Shown in pieces: positions 16,468 through 26,334 of a DNA stretch of 64,000 nucleotides. A program made the position numbers and the translations under genes. Origin of the DNA: Streptomyces sp. ISL-87 (lineage in GTDB: Bacteria; Actinomycetota; Actinomycetes; Streptomycetales; Streptomycetaceae); assembly GCF_018614095.1 (NCBI RefSeq), contig NZ_JAGGOY010000063.1, positions 187 to 64,186 on the forward strand, given 5' to 3'. The notes below the pieces were generated by a model. That model was given only the letters and a program-made list of their open reading frames with translations, was not told the DNA's origin and did no database searches. Positions within the stretch are counted from its first letter, which is position 1. Each line of letters opens with the position of its first letter.

Positions 16468-17796
16468 TCAGCGCCCCATGCGCCCCGCGGCAACCACCAC
16501 CCGGGCGAGTTCCTCGTGGCAGATGTCGCTGTGCGCCCCCGAGGGTGCCGGGCCGTGCCGTACCACGGAGCCCGCGTCCACGCTGACGCAGCCCGCTTCC
16601 GGCACGCCTCCACGCAGTACGTCGTCGAGGCTCAGGCGCGCGCTGCCGGGCACTGCCTGCACCCCGTCGTGCCCGATCGCGCCCCACTGCGCGTCGAAGC
16701 CCAGCAGACCGGCCGAATCCCCTGCCATCCGGGAGGCCAGCGGATAGAACACCTTGAGGGAGGTGTCGTAGGGGGAGTGGCAGGCCACCACCGGGCCGTC
16801 CACCCGCCGCTGGAGTCCGTGCAGGGCGCCGCCCCGGCCCTTGTCGTGGGGCAGGCGATCGGCGAAGGCGTAGTGGGAGAAGGCCCCTTGGAGCAGGGTC
16901 ACGGATTTCACGTGCCGCGCCCCGTCCGGCACCGCGCGCAGGGCGAACGACACCACCCGGGCACCGAAGCTGTGCCCGATCAGGTGGACGCGCAGGGCCG
17001 GCCGGCGGCCGGCCAGCTCCGTCAGGGCCGGGCCGAGCCCGTGCTCGCCGACCGTTCCGGCGCGTTTCTTCATCTGGTAGTACGTGGCCTGGCGCAGCAG
17101 CTCCTTCGCGCCGTTCCACAGCGCGCGCAGCCGGCCGGCGACCGAGAAGTCCTGCTCGCCGACGGCTGTTGCCGGCAGTGCGCCCGCCTCGATCAGCCCG
17201 TCGGTGAAGGCCCGGCACACTTCCAGGACGTCCTCGCAGAACATCGCGGGCACATCGAGGGGGGCCGCGGTGATGGCCGTGTCCACGCCCACGAGTTCCC
17301 TGACCAGTGCCCCGAATTCGATGAAGGCCGCCTCCGACTCGGGCCGGGTCTCCAGCAGTTCGGCGACCCGGCCCAGCTCCGCCTCCCGGCCCGGCCAGAG
17401 CCCTGCGAGCGCCCGCTGCGTGCCGGGCTCCAGCGCCGCCCCGAAGTCCGGTTCGGCGAGTGTTCCGAGTGTTCCGAGTGTTCCGACTGCTCCGCGCGCT
17501 CCACCCGCCTCGAAATCCGGAATCAGCTCGTCCGAGAACCGGATCGAGGGCCATACGACTCCCACGTACCCCAGCCGTACGCCCTGCCCCACCAGCCCCG
17601 GGAACGGTGCGAAGAACCGGTCGAAGATCCGTGTCGCGGTGGACGGGGTGGTGTTCCAGCCGTGCGCGAAGACCAGCAGATCGGTGGCCTCCAGCCGGGT
17701 GGCGGCGTCGAGCGTGCCGCGGTCCACGTCCCCCTCGGCGTCGAAGGTCAGCTCCGCGTACGGAGCCACACCGATCCGTGCCCCGATGTCCGTCAT
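16468..17796 (-). CDS. Alpha/beta-fold serine hydrolase
   Basis: Protein of 442 aa with an alpha/beta hydrolase core. The oxyanion-side motif LLVFAHGWNT is near residue 43, and the nucleophile elbow GHSFGA is near residue 280. A His in GAHSDICHEELAR near the C-terminus could complete the triad. No signal peptide is seen. The start ATG at 17796 follows GAAGGGGA and is better than the ATG 39 bases upstream. Substrate unknown; esterase or lipase-like activity is likely. It contains a short repeat, GTLGTLGTL, around residue 110. Confidence 0.78.
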   Translation of the reverse strand: MTDIGARIGVAPYAELTFDAEGDVDRGTLDAATRLEATDLLVFAHGWNTTPSTATRIFDRFFAPFPGLVGQGVRLGYVGVVWPSIRFSDELIPDFEAGGARGAVGTLGTLGTLAEPDFGAALEPGTQRALAGLWPGREAELGRVAELLETRPESEAAFIEFGALVRELVGVDTAITAAPLDVPAMFCEDVLEVCRAFTDGLIEAGALPATAVGEQDFSVAGRLRALWNGAKELLRQATYYQMKKRAGTVGEHGLGPALTELAGRRPALRVHLIGHSFGARVVSFALRAVPDGARHVKSVTLLQGAFSHYAFADRLPHDKGRGGALHGLQRRVDGPVVACHSPYDTSLKVFYPLASRMAGDSAGLLGFDAQWGAIGHDGVQAVPGSARLSLDDVLRGGVPEAGCVSVDAGSVVRHGPAPSGAHSDICHEELARVVVAAGRMGR

Positions 17797-17907
17797 GACG
17801 TCCCCTTCACGCCGTGTCTGCGGTGGAGCCAGCATCCTGCTGCCGTGCCCGCCCGGCCAGCCCTCCGGCGCGGTGGGTTCGCATTGCCGAGGCCGCGCCG
17901 GCAGGGC

Positions 17908-19188
17908 TCAGTAGAGGAGGTACTTTTTCCGCACCGCCCCGAACCGGGCCAGCCCCGCCGCCCAGTCGCCGGCGATCTCCTCCACCCCCGCCCCCGCGTC
18001 CACCAGCGCGCGCACCCGGTCCGAGCCGGTCAGCCGGTCGATCCAGTGATCCGCCCGCCAGCCGAAACCGCTCCAGCTCCGCCGTGCGGTGACCAGCAGC
18101 CCGATCCCCGCCCGGACCGGATCGAAGGCCTCCCGGTCGTGCACGATCAGACGGACTCCGCCGCACACCTTCCCCGCGTGCTTGGAGAACGCCGGGGTGA
18201 AGTAGGCCTCCCGGAACCACACCCCCGGCAGTTCCAGCGCGTTCGCAGCCTCCGCCCACCGCCGGTCGATGCCCTCCGCGCCCAGCACCTGGAAGGGCGT
18301 CGTCGTACCCCGCCCCTCGGACAGGTTCGTGCCCTCGAACAGGCAGGTGCCGGCGTACGCGAGGGCGGTGTCCGGGGTCGGCATGTTCGGGCTCGGTGGC
18401 ACCCAGGGCAGCCCGGTGGCCCCGAAGAGGGAATTCCGTCGCCACCCGGCCATCCGTACCGTCCGCAGCCTGACCGGATTTTCAGTCAGGAACTCCCCGT
18501 TGAACAGCAGGGCCAGTTCGGCCGCCGTCATACCGTGGGCGAGGGCGATCGGCTCCCGGCCCACGAAGCTCGCGTACGGCCGTTCCAGCACCGGTCCGGC
18601 GGCCCGCACGCCGCCGACCGGGTTGGGCCGGTCCAGGACCACCACCGCCTTGCCGGCCAGCGCGGCCGCGCGCATGCAGTCGTAGAGGGTCCAGATGTAG
18701 GTGTAGAAGCGCGCGCCGACGTCCTGGATGTCGAACACCACCGTGTCGATTCCGGCCGCCGTGAACAGGTCGGCGAGCCGCTGCCCGCTCTTGTCGTACG
18801 TGTCGTACACCGGCAGCCCGGTCGCCGGATCGCGCCCGGGCCCCTCGGAGTCGCCGGCCTGCGCCGTCCCGCGGAACCCGTGCTCCGGCCCGAACACGGC
18901 GACCAGGTCCACCCGTTCGTCCGCGTGCAGTACGTCGACCAGGTGGCGGGCGTCGGCCGTGATCCCGGTCGGGTTGGTGACCACCCCCACCTTCTGCCCG
19001 GCGAGTACGCCGTACCCGGCCGCCGCGAGCCGGTCGAACCCGGTCTGCACCCGCCCCTCCCGCGGCATCGCGGTCCCCACAGGCGGGCCCGCAGGCCCCC
19101 GCCCCGTCCCCGGGGCAGCGGCCCCCGCCGCGCCCAGGCCCCCCGCCGCCCCGGCCAGTCCCAGCAACCCCCGTCGCGACAGACTCAT
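17908..19188 (-). CDS. NamZ-type exo-beta-N-acetylmuramidase (DUF1343)
   Basis: Secreted enzyme of 426 aa. The N-terminus is a Tat-type signal (SRRGLLGLAGAAGGLGAAG, residues 4-22). The mature part is a full-length DUF1343 protein with VVTNPTGITAD, VFGPEHGFRG, VFDIQDVGARFYTY and LDRPNPVGG. The characterised member NamZ removes terminal MurNAc from muropeptides during peptidoglycan recycling. No other cell-wall recycling genes (nagZ, murQ) are adjacent. Export by Tat rather than Sec suggests folding or cofactor loading in the cytoplasm. Confidence 0.88.
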   Translation of the reverse strand: MSLSRRGLLGLAGAAGGLGAAGAAAPGTGRGPAGPPVGTAMPREGRVQTGFDRLAAAGYGVLAGQKVGVVTNPTGITADARHLVDVLHADERVDLVAVFGPEHGFRGTAQAGDSEGPGRDPATGLPVYDTYDKSGQRLADLFTAAGIDTVVFDIQDVGARFYTYIWTLYDCMRAAALAGKAVVVLDRPNPVGGVRAAGPVLERPYASFVGREPIALAHGMTAAELALLFNGEFLTENPVRLRTVRMAGWRRNSLFGATGLPWVPPSPNMPTPDTALAYAGTCLFEGTNLSEGRGTTTPFQVLGAEGIDRRWAEAANALELPGVWFREAYFTPAFSKHAGKVCGGVRLIVHDREAFDPVRAGIGLLVTARRSWSGFGWRADHWIDRLTGSDRVRALVDAGAGVEEIAGDWAAGLARFGAVRKKYLLY

Positions 19189-19224
19189 CCGGCCACGCTA
19201 GGCGTCAGCCCCCTTCCGTCCCGA

Positions 19225-19244
19225 CATACCGACTGGTTAGTCTG
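19225..19244. promoter_or_regulatory. TetR-type operator, copy 2
   Basis: CATACCGACTGGTTAGTCTG has a perfect left half (CATACCGACTGGT) and a degenerate right half of the 20-bp palindrome seen at 26263-26282. It lies 38 bp upstream of the SDR start, between that gene and the divergent NamZ gene. Confidence 0.55.
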
Positions 19245-19281
19245 CTCAGCATCCGGCAGCCGGCCACGAAAGGTGATCCCC

Positions 19282-20046
19282 GTGAGCGCGTACCAGGACC
19301 AGCGAGTCGTCGTCACCGGCGCAGGCGGTGGCATCGGCGCCGCCCTCGCCCGGCGCTTCGCCGCCGAGGGGGCCACCGTGGTGGTCAACGACCTCGATCC
19401 GGCCAAGGCCGCGGCCGTGGCGGGCGGGATCGGCCCCCGCGCGATCGCCGTGCCCGGCGACGCCGCGGCGATCGTGGAGGAGGCCCGCGAGGCACTCGGC
19501 GGCGGAGTGGACGTCTACTGCGCCAACGCCGGACTCGCCTCGGGCGGCGACGCCTTCGCCGACGAGGCCGTGTGGGAGGCGGCATGGGACACCAACGTCA
19601 TGGCCCACGTCCGCGCCGCCCGGGCACTGCTGCCGGACTGGCTGGAGCGGGAGAGCGGCCGCTTCGTGTCCACCGTCTCGGCCGCCGGGCTGCTGACCAT
19701 GATCGGGGCGGCGCCGTACAGTGTCACCAAGCACGGTGCCCTCGCCTTCGCCGAGTGGCTTTCGCTGACCTACCGCCACCGCGGCGTCCAGGTCCACGCT
19801 ATCTGCCCGCAGGGTGTGCGCACCGACATGCTGACCGCCGCGGGCTCGGCGGGCGACCTCGTCCTGGCGCCGACCGCGATCGAGCCGGAAGCGGTCGCGG
19901 ACGCGCTGTTCGACGGTATGGAGAAGGGCCGTTTCTTGATCCTTCCACACCCCGAGGTCGCGGACTTCTACGCCGCCCGCGCCACCGAACCGGACCGCTG
20001 GCTGAGCGGCATGAACCACCTCCAGCAGAAGTGGGAGACGGCGTGA
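19282..20046 (+). CDS. Short-chain dehydrogenase/reductase
   Basis: NAD(P)-dependent oxidoreductase of 254 aa. The cofactor motif TGAGGGIGAALA is at residues 12-23, the NAG-type motif is CANAGLAS, and the catalytic set is Ser in VSTVSAAG plus YSVTK. The GTG start follows AAAGGTG. Its stop overlaps the GTG start of the acyl-CoA ligase (GTGA), so the two are translationally coupled. This suggests work on a hydroxyacyl-CoA or a related alcohol in a fatty-acid-like degradation pathway. Confidence 0.9.
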   Translation: MSAYQDQRVVVTGAGGGIGAALARRFAAEGATVVVNDLDPAKAAAVAGGIGPRAIAVPGDAAAIVEEAREALGGGVDVYCANAGLASGGDAFADEAVWEAAWDTNVMAHVRAARALLPDWLERESGRFVSTVSAAGLLTMIGAAPYSVTKHGALAFAEWLSLTYRHRGVQVHAICPQGVRTDMLTAAGSAGDLVLAPTAIEPEAVADALFDGMEKGRFLILPHPEVADFYAARATEPDRWLSGMNHLQQKWETA

Positions 20047-21716
20047 CGCCGGAGGAAAGCGACGCGACGTCCCGCTACGCCGCCAAGCCCTGGCTCGGGC
20101 TGCTCAGCCCGGCCCAGCGGGCACCCGTCACCCCGCCGCCCAGCGTGCTGCACGCCTTCCGCGACTCCGTCGCCCGGGCCCCCGAGCGCACCGCGATGGC
20201 CTACTTCGACGGCCGGATCGGCTACGCCGAGACCGACGCGCTGTCCGACTCCGTAGCCGGCCACCTCGCCGCACACGGCATCGGCCGCGGGGACCGGGTC
20301 GCGGTGATGCTGCAGAACACCCCGCACTTCGTGCTCGCCGTCCTGGCCGCGTGGAAGGCCGGGGCGGTCGTCGTCCCGCTCAACCCGATGTACAAGGCCG
20401 GCGAGGTCGCGCACATCCTGCGCGATTCCGGAGCCGCCGCCCTGGTCTGCGACGGCCGCGCCTGGAAGGGGTACCTCCGCGAGGCGGCGCGCGGGACCGG
20501 CGTACGGAACACCCTGACGGCCTCGGACCTGGACTTCCAGACCCGGGACGACCCCCGCGTCCTCGCGCCCGGCCGGGAGCCGCAGGCGGCGGACGCCGCC
20601 GACCTCGCGGCCGTCGCCCGCCAGGGCCGCCCCGCCCCGCCGGACCCGCGCCTGACCGCCGCCGACACCGCCCTCATCAGCTACACCTCGGGCACCTCGG
20701 GCACCCCCAAGGGCGCCATGAACCCGCACGGCGCGCTCACGCACAACGCGATACGGCAGGTCACCGGCCATCCGCTCCCCGAGGGCGCCACCTACTTCGC
20801 CCTCGCCCCGCTCTTCCACATCACCGGCATGGTCTGCCAGCTCGCCGCCTGCTTCGCCAACGCCGGCACCCTTGCCCTCGCCCACCGCTTCGACGCCGGC
20901 GTCGTCCTCGGCGCCTTCCTCGAACACCGCCCCGCCTACACCGTCGGCCCGGCCACCGCCTTCATGGCCCTCGCCGCCCACCCCGGCGTCACCCCCGACC
21001 ACTTCGCCTCGTTCCAGGTGATCTCCTCCGGCGGCGCCCCGCTGCCGCCCGCGCTCGTCGAACGGCTGCGCGCCTCCTTCGGCTTCTACCTGCGCAACGG
21101 CTACGGCCTCACCGAGTGCACCGCCCCCTGCGCCTCCGTCCCCCCGCACCTCGAAGCCCCCGTCGACCCCGCCTCCGGCACCCTCTCCGTCGGCGTCCCC
21201 GGCGCCGACACCCTCGTACGGATCCTCGACGAGCAGGGCGCCGAGGTCCCCTTCGGCGAGCCCGGCGAGATAGCCGTCCGCGGCCCGCAGGTCGTGCCCG
21301 GCTACTGGGGTCTGCCCGCCGACACCGCCAAGGCCTTCCCGGACGGCGAGCTGCGCACCGGGGACATCGGGTTCATGGACGCCGACGGCTGGCTGTACGT
21401 CGTCGACCGCAAGAAGGACATGATCAACGCGTCCGGCTTCAAGGTCTGGCCGCGCGAGGTCGAGGACGTGCTCTACACCCACCCCGCCGTGCGCGAGGCA
21501 GCCGTGGTCGGGGTCCCCGACCCGTACCGCGGGGAGAGCGTGAAGGCGTACGTCAGCCTGCGCCCGGGAGCCTCGGTCGAGCCCGCGGAGCTGTCCGCGT
21601 ACTGTGCCGAACGCATAGCCGCGTACAAATACCCGCGCCAGGTGGAAATCCTGCCTGTCCTACCGAAGACGACCAGTGGCAAGATCCTGCGACGGGAACT
21701 GCGCGACCGCGGCTGA
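20043..21716 (+). CDS. Fatty-acid-CoA ligase (class I adenylate-forming)
   Basis: Acyl-CoA synthetase of 557 aa that activates a carboxylic acid with ATP and CoA. The P-loop-like motif ISYTSGTSGTPKGAM, the A5 motif RNGYGLTECT, the A7 motif RTGDIGFMD and the A8-A10 region DRKKDMINASGFKVWPREVE through TTSGKILRRELR are all present, so it is complete. It is the second gene of the SDR-ligase-TetR operon. Medium- to long-chain fatty acids are the likely substrates by similarity; this is not proven by sequence. Confidence 0.92.
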   Translation: MTPEESDATSRYAAKPWLGLLSPAQRAPVTPPPSVLHAFRDSVARAPERTAMAYFDGRIGYAETDALSDSVAGHLAAHGIGRGDRVAVMLQNTPHFVLAVLAAWKAGAVVVPLNPMYKAGEVAHILRDSGAAALVCDGRAWKGYLREAARGTGVRNTLTASDLDFQTRDDPRVLAPGREPQAADAADLAAVARQGRPAPPDPRLTAADTALISYTSGTSGTPKGAMNPHGALTHNAIRQVTGHPLPEGATYFALAPLFHITGMVCQLAACFANAGTLALAHRFDAGVVLGAFLEHRPAYTVGPATAFMALAAHPGVTPDHFASFQVISSGGAPLPPALVERLRASFGFYLRNGYGLTECTAPCASVPPHLEAPVDPASGTLSVGVPGADTLVRILDEQGAEVPFGEPGEIAVRGPQVVPGYWGLPADTAKAFPDGELRTGDIGFMDADGWLYVVDRKKDMINASGFKVWPREVEDVLYTHPAVREAAVVGVPDPYRGESVKAYVSLRPGASVEPAELSAYCAERIAAYKYPRQVEILPVLPKTTSGKILRRELRDRG

Positions 21717-21780
21717 AAAGAGTCGGACGGTCGTACAGGACCGCACAGGCGAGGGATCAGAAGAAGGGAAGGCGAGCGCC

Positions 21781-22389
21781 ATGGCCGCCAAGACCACCAC
21801 GGAGACCGACGGCACGCACGAGGCCCCGGTGCCCCAGCGGCTGCTGGCCGTCGCCACCAGGCTGTTCGCCGAGCGCGGCTACGACCGCACCTCCGTCCAG
21901 GAGATCGTCGAGGCGGCCGGGGTCACCAAGGGCGCGCTGTACCACTACTTCGGGTCCAAGGACGATCTGCTGCACGAGGTGTACGCGCGCATGCTGCGCC
22001 TCCAGCAGCAGCGCCTGGACGCGGTGGCCGATTCGGACGCCCCCGTCGAGGAGCGGTTGCGCGCGGCGGCCGCCGACGTGGTGGTCACCACCATCGAGAA
22101 CCTCGATGACGCCTCGATCTTCTTCAAGTCGATGCACCACCTCAGCCCGGAGAAGTTCAAGCAGGTACGGGCGGAGCGCCGTCGCTACCACGAGCGTTTC
22201 CGCGCGCTCGTCGAGGAGGGGCAGCGTACGGGGGTGTTCTCCACCGCCACGCCCGCCGACCTGGTGGTGGACTACCACTTCGGGTCCGTCCACCACCTGT
22301 CCACCTGGTACCGGGCGGACGGCCCGCTCACGCCGCAGCAGGTCGCAGACCACCTCGCCGACCTGCTGCTGCGCGCGCTCCGGCCCTGA
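21781..22389 (+). CDS. TetR-family regulator
   Basis: Repressor of 202 aa with the helix-turn-helix segment AGVTKGALYHYFGSKDDLL and a C-terminal domain of the type found next to fatty-acid and sterol genes. The ATG at 21781 follows GGAAGGCGAG; the frame is open further upstream into the ligase gene without likeness. It ends the SDR-ligase operon, 64 bp after the ligase stop. It is the best candidate to bind the CATACCGACYGG palindromes at 19225, 26263 and perhaps 3768, linking its own operon to the APH-ACAD pair. Confidence 0.88.
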   Translation: MAAKTTTETDGTHEAPVPQRLLAVATRLFAERGYDRTSVQEIVEAAGVTKGALYHYFGSKDDLLHEVYARMLRLQQQRLDAVADSDAPVEERLRAAAADVVVTTIENLDDASIFFKSMHHLSPEKFKQVRAERRRYHERFRALVEEGQRTGVFSTATPADLVVDYHFGSVHHLSTWYRADGPLTPQQVADHLADLLLRALRP

Positions 22390-22462
22390 AGACAACCGGC
22401 CCTGAAAGACGACCGGCCCTGAAGACAACCGGCCCTGAAGACAACCCGGCCCTGAAAGACGA
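22380..22462. repeat. Five tandem 16-17-bp repeats at TetR 3' end
   Basis: Units begin at 22380, 22396, 22413, 22429 and 22446. Each is CCGGCCCTGAAGACAA or CCGGCCCTGAAAGACGA. The first copy contains the last codons and stop of the TetR gene, so this is a duplication of the gene end. The interruption by the single extra A changes phase between units. Confidence 0.8.
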
Positions 22463-22466
22463 CCGC

Positions 22467-22497
22467 CCGCCCCCCGACGCGCCCCTGGCGGGGGCGG
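22467..22497. terminator. Possible bidirectional terminator
   Basis: CCGCCCCC (22467-22474) and GGGGGCGG (22490-22497) can pair over a 15-base loop between the convergent TetR and protease genes. There is no T-run. Confidence 0.45.
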
Positions 22498-22533
22498 ACG
22501 GAGGGCAGGCCGGTCCGGAACCTCAGGTCACCG

Positions 22534-23733
<1,200 letters not shown>

Positions 23734-23736
23734 CTG

Positions 23737-23789
23737 GAGGGTTCTCCTCATGTTGACGTGTGGGGCGTCAAACCTTCTGGAGAACCCTC
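23737..23789 (-). promoter_or_regulatory. 5'-UTR inverted repeat over protease RBS
   Basis: The sequence GAGGGTTCTCC at 23737-23747 and its exact complement GGAGAACCCTC at 23779-23789 form an 11-bp stem with a 31-base loop in the leader of the protease mRNA. The arm nearer the start codon contains the GGAG ribosome binding site. That arm can also fold on itself as GGAG-AACC-CTCC. A role in translational control is inference. Confidence 0.6.
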
Positions 23790-23916
23790 TTCCGATTGAC
23801 AGGCGCAAATCAAGAACGCCTGGGCCTTCCGGGGATATTCAACAAGGTTTCTTAAAGAGCCCCCCGCACCGCCTTCACCGCGCACACATGTTCACCCGAA
23901 CTCCCGCACGAATGCC

Positions 23917-25170
23917 TCACGTTCGGGTCCCGCCCGCGTGCTTCTTCAACTCCCGCCGTGCGAGCGACCGTTGGTGCACCTCGTCCGGGCCGTCCGCCAG
24001 CCGCAGGGTGCGCGCCGCCGCCCACAGCTCCGCCAGCGGGAAGTCCTGGCTCACACCGCCCGCGCCGTGCAACTGCACCGCGTCGTCCAGGATCCGCACC
24101 ACCGCGCGCGGGGTGGCGATCTTGATGGCCTGGATCTCGGTGTGCGCACCCCGGTTGCCGGCCGTATCCATCAGCCAGGCCGTCTTCAGCACCAGCAGCC
24201 GCAGCTGCTCCACCGTGACCCGCGCGTCCGCGATCCAGCCCTGCACCACCCCCTGGGCCGCGAGGGGCTTGCCGAACGCCGTACGGTCCACCGCGCGCCG
24301 GCACATCAGATCGATGGCCCGCTCCGCCATGCCGATGAGCCGCATGCAGTGGTGGATCCGGCCCGGGCCGAGCCGGGCCTGGGCGATGGCGAAGCCGCTG
24401 CCCTCCTCGCCGATCAGGTTCGCGGCCGGCACCCTGACCCCGTCGAAGACGACTTCGGCGTGGCCGCCATGGTCGTGGTCCTCGTACCCGTACACCGTCA
24501 TGGCCCGGCGGACCTCGACCCCGGGGGTGTCGCGCGGGACCAGGATCATCGACTGCTGACGGCGCGGATCGGCGCCCTCCGGGTCGGTCTTGCCCATCAC
24601 GATGAAGACCTTGCAGTCCGGGTTCATGGCTCCGGAGATGAACCACTTGCGGCCCGTGACGACGTACTCGTCGCCGTTCGCGGAACGCTCGATGCGCGTC
24701 TCGATGTTCGTCGCGTCCGAGGAGGCCACCTCCGGCTCGGTCATGGCGAAGGCGGACCGGATCTCACCGGCCAGCAGCGGCTGGAGCCACTGCTTCTTCT
24801 GCTCCTCGCTCGCGAATTGCGCGAGGAGCTCCATGTTCCCTGTGTCCGGGGCCGCGCAGTTCGTCGCCATCGGCGCCAGGTGCGGGCTGCGGCCTGTGAT
24901 CTCGGCGAGCGGGGCGTACTGGAGGTTGGTCAGCCCGGCGCCGTACTCGGCGTCAGTCGAGCCGTGCTGGTCCACGAAGAAGAGGTTCCACAGCCCCTGG
25001 CGGCGCGCCTCGGCCTTCAGTTCACCGAAGACGGCCGGGGTGTCCCAGGGCGAGGCCAGCCGTGCGCGCTGCTCGGCGGCGACGGGCTCCGCCGGGTAGA
25101 CGTACTCCTCCATGAACGCGAGGAGCCGTTCGCGGAGTTCCTCGGTCCGGGCGTCGAATGCGAAGTCCAT
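23917..25170 (-). CDS. Acyl-CoA dehydrogenase, ACAD10/11-like
   Basis: FAD enzyme of 417 aa of the long acyl-CoA dehydrogenase type. Motifs are FAMTEPEVASSDATN and KWFISGAMNPDCK in the beta domain, and RTAFGKPLAAQGVVQ and LHGAGGVSQDFPLA in the helical domain. The usual catalytic region near residue 390 has DGPDEVHQRSLA, as in ACAD10/11 and related proteins rather than the YEGT type. It follows the APH-family kinase by 11 bp in one operon. In vertebrates both activities are fused in ACAD10/ACAD11, which handle 4-hydroxy acids through 4-phosphoacyl-CoA; the pair here may do the same. Confidence 0.9.
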   Translation of the reverse strand: MDFAFDARTEELRERLLAFMEEYVYPAEPVAAEQRARLASPWDTPAVFGELKAEARRQGLWNLFFVDQHGSTDAEYGAGLTNLQYAPLAEITGRSPHLAPMATNCAAPDTGNMELLAQFASEEQKKQWLQPLLAGEIRSAFAMTEPEVASSDATNIETRIERSANGDEYVVTGRKWFISGAMNPDCKVFIVMGKTDPEGADPRRQQSMILVPRDTPGVEVRRAMTVYGYEDHDHGGHAEVVFDGVRVPAANLIGEEGSGFAIAQARLGPGRIHHCMRLIGMAERAIDLMCRRAVDRTAFGKPLAAQGVVQGWIADARVTVEQLRLLVLKTAWLMDTAGNRGAHTEIQAIKIATPRAVVRILDDAVQLHGAGGVSQDFPLAELWAAARTLRLADGPDEVHQRSLARRELKKHAGGTRT

Positions 25171-25181
25171 GGGTGGGTGCC

Positions 25182-26213
25182 TCAGCCTTCCTGAAGGGTG
25201 GTCAGACCGTGCTCGATGAAGACCGGGACCAGCTCGCCGATCCGGTCGAAGCCCGCGCCGACGGTCTGCCCGAGCGTGAAGCGGTAGTGGATGCCTTCGA
25301 GGATCACCGCGAGCTTGAACCAGGCGAAAGCCGTGTACCAGGCGATCGCCCCGGTGTCCCGGCCCGACCGGGCGGCGTACCGCTCGATCAGCTCGGCCGG
25401 CTTCGGATGACCGGGCGCGCCGCTCGTCGTACTGACCGGAGAATCAGTCAGGCCCAGGTCCGAGCTGTACATCACCAGCAGCCCGAGGTCCGTCAGCGGA
25501 TCGCCGAGCGTGGACATCTCCCAGTCCAGCACCGCCCGGATGGTGTCGTCCGGCCCGCCGATCAGCACGTTGTCGAGCCGGAAGTCCCCGTGCACCACGG
25601 TGGGGGCGGGGGAGTCGGGCAGCGCCCGCCCCAGCGCGCCGTGCAGCTCGTCGATGCCCGCGAGTTCCCGGCCCCGCGAGGCCGCCAGCTGCTTGCCCCA
25701 GCGGCGCAGCTGCCGGTCGAGGAAGCCCTCGGGCCGGCCGAAGTCGCCCAGACCCACCGCCTCCGGATCCACCGCGTGCAGCTCGACCAGCGTGTCCACC
25801 AGGCCCAGCACCGCCCGCCGGGTGCGCTCGGGGCCGAGCGCGGCGAGCTGGCCGGCCGTCCGGTACGGCACCCCGTCCACGTACTCCATGACGTAGAACG
25901 GCGCGCCCAGCACCGACTCGTCCTCGCACAGCAGCACCGGCTCGGGCACCGGCACGGCGGTGCCGTGCAGCGCCGCGATGACCCGGTGCTCGCGCCGCAT
26001 GTCGTGAGCGGTGGCCAGGACGTGGCCGAGCGGCGGGCGGCGCACCACCCAGCGGGCGTTCCCGTCGGTGATCTTGTACGTGAGATTCGACCGGCCTCCC
26101 TCGATCAGCCGGCCGCTCAGTGCCCCGGCGACGAGCCCCGGCCGCGCGGCGTCGAGATGGCCACGCAGCCGCTCCAGATCAAGGCCCCGCGGGTCGGCTG
26201 AGGCTGAGGTCAT
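25182..26213 (-). CDS. APH-family phosphotransferase, ACAD10/11 kinase-like
   Basis: Kinase-like protein of 343 aa with the aminoglycoside phosphotransferase fold. It shows LIEGGRSNLTYKI and WVVRRPP (nucleotide-binding lobe), the catalytic loop VVHGDFRLDNVL (Asp base) and the metal-binding DWEMSTLGDP. Proteins of this branch are encoded beside acyl-CoA dehydrogenases and match the kinase half of ACAD10/11, which phosphorylates 4-hydroxyacyl-CoA; antibiotic resistance is unlikely. The ATG at 26213 follows GGAGGTG with seven-base spacing and beats the ATG nine bases upstream. The palindrome at 26263-26282 lies 50 bp upstream. Confidence 0.88.
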   Translation of the reverse strand: MTSASADPRGLDLERLRGHLDAARPGLVAGALSGRLIEGGRSNLTYKITDGNARWVVRRPPLGHVLATAHDMRREHRVIAALHGTAVPVPEPVLLCEDESVLGAPFYVMEYVDGVPYRTAGQLAALGPERTRRAVLGLVDTLVELHAVDPEAVGLGDFGRPEGFLDRQLRRWGKQLAASRGRELAGIDELHGALGRALPDSPAPTVVHGDFRLDNVLIGGPDDTIRAVLDWEMSTLGDPLTDLGLLVMYSSDLGLTDSPVSTTSGAPGHPKPAELIERYAARSGRDTGAIAWYTAFAWFKLAVILEGIHYRFTLGQTVGAGFDRIGELVPVFIEHGLTTLQEG

Positions 26214-26262
26214 GGTGCGCACCTCCGTACGGATTGACGATGACGAAACGAACGAGAGCCAT

Positions 26263-26282
26263 CATGCCGACCAGTCGGTATG
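26263..26282. promoter_or_regulatory. TetR-type operator, copy 3
   Basis: CATGCCGACCAGTCGGTATG is a near-perfect 20-bp palindrome, its two halves reading CATGCCGACC and CATACCGACT. It sits 50 bp upstream of the APH-ACAD operon. It is the most symmetric of the three related copies. Confidence 0.65.
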
Positions 26283-26334
26283 TCGTCCAGGGGGCGGGCC
26301 GAAAGAAAGAACACCTCCGGCCCGGTGGAGCCCG

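Noticed and set aside
14429..16747. 772-residue plus-strand ORF across soxR, DUF849 and the zinc-ribbon gene
   Set aside because: Pro/Ser/Arg-rich shadow; the minus strand and other frame have the family motifs.
16417..20046. 1209-residue plus-strand ORF
   Set aside because: Only its last 254 residues (the SDR) are real; the rest is antisense to the hydrolase and NamZ genes.
25182..26213. Aminoglycoside resistance gene
   Set aside because: The APH fold is present, but the operon with an acyl-CoA dehydrogenase and the ACAD10/11-like sequence point to acyl-CoA phosphorylation.
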